From contig NZ_JARXYX010000002.1 of the NCBI RefSeq assembly GCF_029893585.1, positions 186,001 through 250,000 on the forward strand: a DNA stretch of 64,000 nt, given 5' to 3'. A program made the position numbers and the translations under genes. This DNA is from Streptomyces sp. LBL (GTDB lineage Bacteria > Actinomycetota > Actinomycetes > Streptomycetales > Streptomycetaceae). Shown in pieces: positions 17,841-24,462 of the stretch (its first letter is position 1; each line of letters begins with the position of its first letter). The notes beneath the pieces were generated by a model. It had not been told where the DNA came from and made no database searches. It was given only the letters and a program-made list of their open reading frames with translations.

Positions 17841-18331
17841 GACGCCTCCTCCTCGACCTGGACAGGCTCTTCGACCGGGGCGGACTCCTCGACCTGCACG
17901 GACTCCTCGACCGGGGCGAACGCGAAGGTGAGGACCTCGGTGCCGTCGTCCTCCACGGTGTAGGGCACGAGGGTCAGCCGCATCTCCTGCCCGATCCGCA
18001 GCTTCACGGGGTCGGGTTCGGTCAGGCGGGCCTCGACCAGCAGTTCACCGGGGAGTTCGACGTATCCGACGGCGTACGGCTCGAAGGCCTCGGGGCCGTC
18101 GTACGGCGGGGACGGCGGGCGGAAGTCCTGGGTCGTGTACGTCCACAGCGTGCCGCGGTCCGACAGGAGCCGTTCCTTCGATTCCGTGCTCGCGCACCGG
18201 ACGCAGTCCGGGGCGGACGGGAAGCTCACCAGGCCGCACTCCGTGCACTGGGAGCCGATCAGCCGAAGGGGGCCCGTGGTGGGCGGCCAGGTGAACAGGC
18301 CGTCGGCGACCGGCCGTCGGGGTGTCGTCAT
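17837..18331 (-). CDS. DUF35 zinc-ribbon/OB-fold protein, partner of the thiolase-like protein
   Basis: A 164-residue protein. A rubredoxin-like zinc ribbon is formed by C29-x2-C32 and C43-x2-C46, followed by an OB-fold with LWTYTTQDFRPPSPPYDGPEAFEPYAVGYVELPGELLVEARL, the DUF35 signature. DUF35 proteins bind acyl-CoA and assist thiolase-like enzymes. The C-terminal 25 residues are a low-complexity acidic tail of repeated PVEE and VQVEE units, encoded by a 36-bp tandem duplication. It starts one base after the SDR stop and ends inside the start of the thiolase-like gene. Confidence 0.9.
   Translation of the reverse strand: MTTPRRPVADGLFTWPPTTGPLRLIGSQCTECGLVSFPSAPDCVRCASTESKERLLSDRGTLWTYTTQDFRPPSPPYDGPEAFEPYAVGYVELPGELLVEARLTEPDPVKLRIGQEMRLTLVPYTVEDDGTEVLTFAFAPVEESVQVEESAPVEEPVQVEEEAS
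17850..17921 (-). repeat. 36-bp tandem duplication inside the DUF35 gene
   Basis: Two 36-base units, 17850-17885 and 17886-17921, differ at only a few positions. They encode the acidic Val-Glu-Glu tail of the DUF35 protein. The repeat length is a multiple of three, so the frame is kept. It looks like a recent in-frame expansion of a disordered tail. Confidence 0.8.
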
Positions 18332-18332
18332 G

Positions 18333-19244
18333 TCACGCCCCGTTCCGGTTGCCGAGGGCGTCGGCGTTCACAGCCGCCTTGGCCACCAGGTTCGGGACGA
18401 CCGAGGACAGCTCCTCGGGTGTCCACCGGGACTCGGCGCTCGCGCCGGGGCCGTTGACCCAGCCCTCCAGTACGGTGATCTGGTTGCCGACGACGCCGAA
18501 GACCCGGCCGGTGACCTCGCGCGAGGCGGCCGAGCCCAGCCACACCACGAGCGGCGAGATGGCCTCGGGGGTGAGGTCCTGGGCTTCGGCGGCCCGCTTC
18601 ATCATCTCGATGTCCTCGGTGAGCCGGGTGAGCGCGGTCGGCGCGATGGCGTTCACGGTCACGCCGTAGCGGGCGAGTTCGGCCGCGGCGATGATCGTGA
18701 GGCCGGCGATGCCGGCCTTGGCGGAGCCGTAGTTGGACTGGCCGGGGTTGCCGAAGATGCCGGACGGGGAGGTCGTGTTGATCACCCGGGCGTCGTTGTC
18801 GTGACCGGACTTGGCGCGCTCGCGCCAGTACGCGGCCGCGTGGTGCAGGGTGGCGAAACTGCCCTTGAGGTGGACGGCGATCACGCTGTCCCAGTCCTGC
18901 TCGGTCATCGACACGATCATCCGGTCCCGCAGGATGCCGGCGTTGTTGACCAGCACGTCCAGGCCGCCATAGGTGTCCACCGCCTGCCGGACGAGCCGGC
19001 CGGCGCCCTCCCAAGTGGCGATGTCGTCCGTGTTGGCCGTCGCCTCGCCACCGGCGGCGACGATCTCGTCGACCACGGTCTGGGCAGGCCCGGCCGAGGC
19101 TCCCGCCCCGTCCCGCGAGCCGCCCAGGTCGTTGACGACGACCTTCGCGCCCTGCGCGGCGAACGCCAGGGCATGCGCCCGGCCGATCCCGTTGCCGGCG
19201 CCGGTGACGACCACGACCCGGCCGTCGGCCACTCCTGCAGACAT
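18333..19244 (-). CDS. SDR family 3-hydroxyacyl-CoA dehydrogenase-like protein
   Basis: A 303-residue SDR closely related to the one at 6111-7022. Shared landmarks are TGAGNGIGRAH, VVVNDLGGSRDGAGAS, NNAGILRDRMIVSM, the NTTSPSGIFG Ser region and NYGSAKAGIAGL (Y-x3-K). It probably oxidises a 3-hydroxyacyl-CoA with NAD. ATG 19244 follows AAGGAG. In the operon it lies between the ligase-like gene and DUF35. Two such paralogues in one cluster may handle successive rounds or different stereoisomers. Confidence 0.9.
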   Translation of the reverse strand: MSAGVADGRVVVVTGAGNGIGRAHALAFAAQGAKVVVNDLGGSRDGAGASAGPAQTVVDEIVAAGGEATANTDDIATWEGAGRLVRQAVDTYGGLDVLVNNAGILRDRMIVSMTEQDWDSVIAVHLKGSFATLHHAAAYWRERAKSGHDNDARVINTTSPSGIFGNPGQSNYGSAKAGIAGLTIIAAAELARYGVTVNAIAPTALTRLTEDIEMMKRAAEAQDLTPEAISPLVVWLGSAASREVTGRVFGVVGNQITVLEGWVNGPGASAESRWTPEELSSVVPNLVAKAAVNADALGNRNGA

Positions 19245-19246
19245 GC

Positions 19247-19978
19247 TCAACTCCTTGATGGCTGAGGCCGGTCGGCTTCGGCGAACAGAACCCGCGGGTC
19301 CTCGCTGCCGCAGCCGCACCGGCCGGTGATGGCGCGGCCCGCGATGCCGAGCGGTGTCTCGGGGAGCGGCGAGGTGCGGGCCTCCCCCGCCGCCAGGAAC
19401 AGTTGCCCGTCCCGCTCGCCGACCCGCCACTCGGCGGCGTTGACGTGCGCGCCGGCCCGCTCGGGGCACTCCAGTGCGAGGGCCGGTCCCACGGCCGAGA
19501 TCAGGGCGGCGGACACACCCACCCCGCGCAGCAGCGGTACGGCTGCGGGCCTGGCCAGCACCACGGACGTGGAGCGGAACATCTCACCGAGGTCCGCCGT
19601 CCCGGCGAGTCCCTCCAGGGTCTGCGCCGACAGGCCGATCACCGCGTGCGGGTTCAGTTCGCGATGGAAGACCGCGGTGCGGCGGTGGTCCCAGCCCATC
19701 GCCTCGGCGATGCCGTACGTCACCTTCAGCGCGCTCAGGGCGCCGATCACCGCGCGACCCCAGAAGCCCTCGAAACCGGACGCGGTCAGCAGAGCCCGCT
19801 GCCCGGCGGCCAGGCCGTGCTCCCGCAGCCGTGCGGTGACCCAGTCGGTGTCGCGGGCGAGTTCCGCCCAGGTCAGTTCCGTCTTCCGCATGCCGTCGGC
19901 CGCGGGGAAGCGTACGAGGTAGGCGAGTTCGGGGCGGTCGAGTTCCCTGGCCCGGGCCAGGGTGTCGGCGCGGGCCAT
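19247..19978 (-). CDS. Adenylate-forming-enzyme-like protein without a P-loop
   Basis: A 243-residue protein. The N-terminal part reads like the front end of an AMP-binding enzyme (ELTWAELARDTDWVTARLREHGLAAGQRALLTASGFEGFWGRA), and the C-terminal part has TGRCGCGSEDPR, reminiscent of the cysteine motif of PaaK-type ligases. The Ser/Thr/Gly-rich ATP-binding loop and the adenylation core residues are absent. It overlaps the stop of the full PaaK-like ligase by four bases, so the two are made together. I infer a non-catalytic partner or regulator of that ligase; the function is not known. Confidence 0.7.
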   Translation of the reverse strand: MARADTLARARELDRPELAYLVRFPAADGMRKTELTWAELARDTDWVTARLREHGLAAGQRALLTASGFEGFWGRAVIGALSALKVTYGIAEAMGWDHRRTAVFHRELNPHAVIGLSAQTLEGLAGTADLGEMFRSTSVVLARPAAVPLLRGVGVSAALISAVGPALALECPERAGAHVNAAEWRVGERDGQLFLAAGEARTSPLPETPLGIAGRAITGRCGCGSEDPRVLFAEADRPQPSRS

Positions 19979-21300
19979 CAGCGCTTCACCACCCGGGGGA
20001 ACTTGGCGACGCTGGTCATGGTCTTCAACAGGTCCTCCTCGGTGCGCATGTCGAGCACCGGCTTGACCCCGGTCCGCTCGCGCACGGCCTCGCTCAGGCG
20101 CCCGGCCAGGGCATCGACGTCCGCGGTGAGATGGGGGTCGTAGCCGACGCGCAGCCGCAGTTCGTCGACCTCGCGCCGGTCCCGGACGATCTGGAAGACC
20201 CCCGCGACGGTCTCCGGCTGGTCCTCCACCGCCTGCCAGATGTCCCGCAGGACCACGGAACGCCCCTGGACCAGGGTCTCGTCGCCGCGTCGTCCGGCGA
20301 CCCACATCCGGGCGTGGGTACGGCCGCAGCCGCAGGTGTCGCGGGAGAGGCGGACGAGGTCCTCGCTGCGGTAACGGATCAGCGGCGCGGCCCGGTTGTC
20401 CAGGTCGGTGGCGACGAGTTCGCCGAGGTCGCTCTCCGGGACGTCCTGCCAGCCGTGCTCGTCGACCTCGACGCACTCGGCGAAGACGGTGTCCTCCCAC
20501 AGGTGGAAGCCGTCGTGCTCACGGCACTCCCAGGCGGTGCCGGTGTCGGCGGCGCTGGTGTACTCGTAGACGTCGATGCCCCAGTCGTCGCGGATCCGCT
20601 CACGCATCTTCCGGCTGAGGGGCTGGCCGGCGCAGGAGGCGCCCTTGAGGGAGGAGAACGCCTCCTTCAGATCCGTCTGCTCGGCCAGGTGCTCCAGCTC
20701 GACCATCTGCGGGTACATCATCTGCAGATAGGCGGGGCGGTAGGTGCGCAGGGCCTCGACGACCTCGTGCATCTTCCCGAGCCAGGTGTCCACCTCGATG
20801 ACCACCGCGCCGAGGGCCTGGTAGCCGGGGTCCATGAGGTTGCGGAAGGTGCCGGGCGGGCTCAGCACCCGGTCCCCGGGCCTGAGGCCCAGCTCCCACA
20901 GGTCCCGCACCTGCGCGGTCACCAGGGGTGGTGCGTCCTGCCAGATCTCGGCGAAGAACTCCGGGTCGCCGGTGGTGCCCGAACTGGAGGAAACCGAGGT
21001 CAGCTCGTCGACCGGGACGCAGAGCAGACCGCCGAAGGGGTCGCCCGTGCGGGCCCGGTGGGCGCGCACCATGTCCTTGGTGATGAACGGCACCCGGGCC
21101 CGGAAGTCCTCCAGGGACCGGATGTCGCGCGGATGCACCCCGTGCTCGTCCCAGAGCTCACGGTAGAAGGCAGAGTTGCCGTAGGCGTGCCCGACGAGCT
21201 CCAGGATCCGTTCCTCCTGCCGCGCGCGCAGCTGCTCGCGGGGCATGGTCTCCACCTGGGGCTCGAAGTACCTGTCAGCGGTGTCCCGGTCACCGACCAT
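19978..21300 (-). CDS. PaaK-like acyl/aryl-CoA ligase
   Basis: A 440-residue ligase related to phenylacetate-CoA ligase. The ATP loop reads SVSSSSGTTGDPEFF, the adenylation motif is YEYTSAADTG, the hinge Asp motif is LIRYRSEDLVRLSRDTCGCGRTH, and the C-terminal domain ends with KFPRVVKR, which includes the probable catalytic Lys. It would activate an aromatic or alicyclic acid to its CoA ester with ATP. The open frame starts at 21336, but ATG 21300 has GAGGAGG four bases upstream. It is the first gene of the leftward operon that runs to 14317 and so probably defines the entry substrate. Confidence 0.88.
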   Translation of the reverse strand: MVGDRDTADRYFEPQVETMPREQLRARQEERILELVGHAYGNSAFYRELWDEHGVHPRDIRSLEDFRARVPFITKDMVRAHRARTGDPFGGLLCVPVDELTSVSSSSGTTGDPEFFAEIWQDAPPLVTAQVRDLWELGLRPGDRVLSPPGTFRNLMDPGYQALGAVVIEVDTWLGKMHEVVEALRTYRPAYLQMMYPQMVELEHLAEQTDLKEAFSSLKGASCAGQPLSRKMRERIRDDWGIDVYEYTSAADTGTAWECREHDGFHLWEDTVFAECVEVDEHGWQDVPESDLGELVATDLDNRAAPLIRYRSEDLVRLSRDTCGCGRTHARMWVAGRRGDETLVQGRSVVLRDIWQAVEDQPETVAGVFQIVRDRREVDELRLRVGYDPHLTADVDALAGRLSEAVRERTGVKPVLDMRTEEDLLKTMTSVAKFPRVVKR

Positions 21301-21339
21301 GGCGCCTCCTCGCGGCTCAGTGCCCAGATCTTCCAACTA

Positions 21340-21440
21340 TCAGGGCAATCAGTCAACCAATTGGACGGATTCAAGGCCAGACCTCGCGCTCGGTCGATCC
21401 ATATAGTTAACTCTTAGCACTCATTCATCTACCAGTCATC
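21340..21440. promoter_or_regulatory. Divergent promoter and operator region between ligase operon and etfBA
   Basis: An A/T-rich gap between two divergent operons. It contains the palindrome CCAATTGG at 21356-21363 and GTTAAC within ATAGTTAACTC at 21403-21413, related to the GTTAGC core found at four other promoters in the window. A common regulator could thus tie electron transfer flavoprotein synthesis to the degradation operon. Confidence 0.5.
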
Positions 21441-21455
21441 CATCAGGAGGGTGCC

Positions 21456-22235
21456 GTGAAGATCGTTGTCTGCGTGAAGCACGTGCCCGACGCCACGGCG
21501 GACCGCACCTTCACCGAGGACGGCACCACCGACCGGGCGTCGGTCGACTCACTGCTGTCCGAGCTCGACGAGTACGCGGTCGAGCAGGCCCTGCGGATCG
21601 CGGAGTCGGGCGTCGAGGCCGAGATCAGCTACCTCACCGTCGGCCCCGACGACGCGCGCGACGCCCTGCGCAAGGCGCTGGCCATGGGCGGCGACTCGGC
21701 GGTCCATGTCAGCGACGACGACATCGAGGGCAGCGACGCGTTCGGCACGTCGCTCGTGCTGGCCAGGGCGATCGAGCGGCACGGCTTCGACCTCGTGCTG
21801 TGCGGGATGGCCTCGACGGACGGCACCATGGGCGTCGTACCGGCGCTGCTGGCCGAGCGGCTCGGCGTCCCCGCCGTCACCCACCTCGAAGACCTGGCGG
21901 TCGAGGACGGAGCCGTGACCGGCCGCCGCGAGGGTGACGGCGCGACGGTGCGGATCCAGGGCACCCTGCCGGCCGTCGTCTCGGTGACCGACCGCTCCGG
22001 TGACGCCCGCTACCCCTCCTTCAAGGGGATCATGGCCGCGAAGAAGAAGCCGATGGAGACCCTCGATCTCGCCGACCTCGGGATCGAGCCCGCGCAGGTC
22101 GGTCCGGCCGGCGCCCGGTCGGCCGTGGACACCGCGACCCGGCGCCCGCCGCGCACCAAGGGCGAGATCGTCACCGACGAGGGAGCGGGCGGCGCCGGAC
22201 TGGCCGCGTTCCTGACCACCAAGAAGTTCATCTGA
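21456..22235 (+). CDS. etfB: Electron transfer flavoprotein, beta subunit
   Basis: A 259-residue EtfB. It begins KIVVCVKHVPDATADRTF and has the AMP/ADP-binding region CGMASTDGTMGVVPALLAERLGVPAVTHLEDL and the C-terminal FKGIMAAKKKPMETLDLADLGIE typical of the family. It accepts electrons from the acyl-CoA dehydrogenases together with EtfA. The GTG start follows GGAGGG. The etfA gene follows 62 bases later. No ETF:quinone oxidoreductase is in the window, so delivery to the respiratory chain uses a gene elsewhere. Confidence 0.95.
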   Translation: MKIVVCVKHVPDATADRTFTEDGTTDRASVDSLLSELDEYAVEQALRIAESGVEAEISYLTVGPDDARDALRKALAMGGDSAVHVSDDDIEGSDAFGTSLVLARAIERHGFDLVLCGMASTDGTMGVVPALLAERLGVPAVTHLEDLAVEDGAVTGRREGDGATVRIQGTLPAVVSVTDRSGDARYPSFKGIMAAKKKPMETLDLADLGIEPAQVGPAGARSAVDTATRRPPRTKGEIVTDEGAGGAGLAAFLTTKKFI

Positions 22236-22297
22236 CCTGCCGTCCCATCCCCGTCCCATCCCCGTCCCACCTCCCGTCCAGAAGGAGTTGCATCACC

Positions 22298-23260
22298 GTG
22301 GCCGAGATCCTCGTCCTCGTCGACCACGTCGACGGTGCCGTACGCAAGCCGACCCTCGAACTGCTCACCCTGGCCCGCCGGTTGGGCGAGCCCTCGGCCG
22401 TCTTCCTGGGGCCGGGCGTGGACGCCGCGACCGCGGTTCTCGGCGGGTACGGCGCCCGGAAGGTCTATGTCGTGGACACCTCGGAGATCGACGAGCACCT
22501 CGTCACCCCGGCCGTCGACGCCCTCACGCAGATCGCCGAGCGCACCGGTCCGGCGGCGATCCTGCTGCCGTCCGGGCCGGACGGCAAGGAGACCGCCGCA
22601 CGGGTCGCGCTCCGGCTCGACTCCGGACTGATCACCGACGCCGTCGACGTCACCGCCGGACCGGACGGACCGGTCACCGAGCAGGCGGTGTTCGCGGCGA
22701 CGTACCAGGTCAAAGCGCATGTCACCCGGGGCGTGCCGGTGATCACGGTCAAGCCGAACGCCGTCGCACCCGAGCCCGCTCCCGCCGCCCCCGTCGTCGA
22801 GAAGCAGGACATCGTCTTCGGCCCGGCCTCCGCCGCCGTCCGGATCCTGTCCCGCACGCCTCGCGAGCGCGGCGACCGTCCCGAGCTGACCGAGGCCGAC
22901 ATCGTGGTCTCCGGCGGCCGCGGCGTGAACGGGGCGGAGAACTTCGCCCTCATCGAGCGGGTCGCCGACGCGCTGGGCGCTGCCGTCGGGGCATCCCGTG
23001 CCGCCGTGGACGCGGGCTGGTACCCGCACAGCCACCAGGTCGGCCAGACCGGCACCCAGGTCTCCCCGCAGCTCTACCTGGCCGCCGGTATCTCCGGGGC
23101 GATCCAGCACCGGGCGGGGATGCAGACGTCCAAGACGATCGTGGCCGTCAACAAGGACGCCGACGCACCGATCTTCGAGCTGGCCGACCACGGCGTGGTC
23201 GGTGACCTCTTCGCGGTACTGCCGCAGTTGGTGGACGAGATCGAGCGGCGTCGGAGCTGA
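22298..23260 (+). CDS. etfA: Electron transfer flavoprotein, alpha subunit
   Basis: A 320-residue EtfA that carries the redox FAD. The C-terminal FAD motif is complete: SHQVGQTGTQVSPQLYLAAGISGAIQHRAGMQTSKTIVAVNKDADAPIFELADHGVVGDLF. The GTG start has AAGGAG nine bases upstream. It forms an operon with etfB. A dedicated etfBA pair inside a catabolic cluster suggests strong demand for acyl-CoA dehydrogenase electrons. Confidence 0.95.
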   Translation: MAEILVLVDHVDGAVRKPTLELLTLARRLGEPSAVFLGPGVDAATAVLGGYGARKVYVVDTSEIDEHLVTPAVDALTQIAERTGPAAILLPSGPDGKETAARVALRLDSGLITDAVDVTAGPDGPVTEQAVFAATYQVKAHVTRGVPVITVKPNAVAPEPAPAAPVVEKQDIVFGPASAAVRILSRTPRERGDRPELTEADIVVSGGRGVNGAENFALIERVADALGAAVGASRAAVDAGWYPHSHQVGQTGTQVSPQLYLAAGISGAIQHRAGMQTSKTIVAVNKDADAPIFELADHGVVGDLFAVLPQLVDEIERRRS

Positions 23261-23307
23261 TCTTCCCTCCTCCCGGTCTTCCGTTCGGCCTTCCATTCAG
23301 CCGCCCA

Positions 23308-23340
23308 TACAACTAAAATCGCTAACTGATTGCATCCATT
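23308..23340. promoter_or_regulatory. Operator-like A/T-rich element upstream of the amidohydrolase operon
   Basis: The sequence AATCGCTAACTGATT at 23317-23331 is an inverted repeat (AATC and GATT) around the GCTAAC core at 23321-23326. The core is the complement of the GTTAGC seen at 1935, 29690 and, with one change, two other promoters. It lies 30 bases upstream of the amidohydrolase start. Confidence 0.5.
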
Positions 23341-23356
23341 GACTCGAAGGGGTGTC

Positions 23357-24436
23357 ATGACGAAGATCTGGGTCAACTCCGGGGACTCCCATGTGATGGA
23401 ACCCGCCGACGTGTGGACCGAGAGGCTGCCCGCACGGCTCGGCGCCAGGGCGCCCCGCAGCGAACGCGGCGAGAAGTACGAGATGCTCTACATCGACGGC
23501 GAACGCATCGACCGCCAGCTCGGCGACTTCATGGACGCCATGCGTCCGCCGGGCGCCTGGGACCTGAAGGTCCGCCTCAAGGACCTCGACCAGGAGGGCG
23601 TGTGGTCCCAGCTGGCCTTCCCCTCCATGGGGTTCTGGCTGGTGTCGATCACCGACCGGGAACTCGCCCGGGAGACCGTCCGGGCCTGGAACGACTGGGC
23701 CCACGAGGAGATCCTCCGTAAGAACAAGCGGGTCATCACCACCGCCTGCGTCTCGACGGCCGACATCGACGACGCCGTCGCCGAGGTGGAGCGGGTGGCG
23801 GAGCTGGGCTTCAAGGCGATCTTCCTGCCGTGTTCCACCCGGGAGGGCGAGGAGTACGCGCTCGACCGCTGGGAGCCGCTGTGGACGGCGGTCGAGCGGG
23901 CCGGTCTGGTGCTCGGTTTCCACATCGGCACGGGCGGTCAGAACGTCGTGTTCCGCGGACCCGGCGGCGCGGTCGTCAACTACATGGAGACGACCTACCC
24001 GGGCATGCGGGTGGTGTCCCACATGGTCGCGGGCGGTGCGCTGGACCGGCACCCGGACCTCAGGATCCTCATCGCGGAGGGCGGCGCGGGCTGGGTGCCC
24101 GCCATCGGCGACCGGATGGACGAGGCCTACCGTCAGCACGGGATGTTCGTCCGGCCGAAGCTGAGCCGGCTGCCCAGCGAGATCATCCGGCAGCAGGTGT
24201 ACGCCTCCTTCCAGCACGACAAGAGCTCGGTGGAGATCGTCGAGTCGACCGGCTACCGCAACGTGATGTGGGGCGACGACTACCCCCACCTGGAAGGGAC
24301 CTACGGTCACACCCAGTCCACGCTGCGGGAGCTGTTCGACGGCGTGTCCGACGACATCCGCGACCGCGTCACGCGCGGCACCTTCAACGAGCTCTTCGGC
24401 CTGCCCGAGCAGACTCCCCGGGAGGCGGCCGTCTGA
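23357..24436 (+). CDS. Amidohydrolase family (PF04909-like) metal-dependent hydrolase
   Basis: A 359-residue TIM-barrel hydrolase/decarboxylase of the amidohydrolase-2 type. It begins KIWVNSGDSHVMEPADVW, where Asp and His are the first metal ligands, and later has FHIGTGGQNVVF and WGDDYPHLEGTYGHTQ, with a conserved Asp. Members include ring-opening hydrolases and decarboxylases of aromatic degradation. ATG 23357 follows AAGGGG. It is the first gene of a rightward operon with the GNAT/acyl-CoA synthetase fusion, luciferase-like oxidoreductase and thioesterase. It could open a ring made by the neighbouring monooxygenase; that is inference. Confidence 0.87.
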   Translation: MTKIWVNSGDSHVMEPADVWTERLPARLGARAPRSERGEKYEMLYIDGERIDRQLGDFMDAMRPPGAWDLKVRLKDLDQEGVWSQLAFPSMGFWLVSITDRELARETVRAWNDWAHEEILRKNKRVITTACVSTADIDDAVAEVERVAELGFKAIFLPCSTREGEEYALDRWEPLWTAVERAGLVLGFHIGTGGQNVVFRGPGGAVVNYMETTYPGMRVVSHMVAGGALDRHPDLRILIAEGGAGWVPAIGDRMDEAYRQHGMFVRPKLSRLPSEIIRQQVYASFQHDKSSVEIVESTGYRNVMWGDDYPHLEGTYGHTQSTLRELFDGVSDDIRDRVTRGTFNELFGLPEQTPREAAV

Positions 24437-24462
24437 GCGGCGCCGACGGCGGAACCGCTCCG

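Noticed and set aside
15633-17963. Plus-strand open frame of 776 codons
   Set aside because: Antisense shadow across the acyl-CoA dehydrogenase and thiolase-like genes, with low-complexity composition typical of GC-rich antisense frames.
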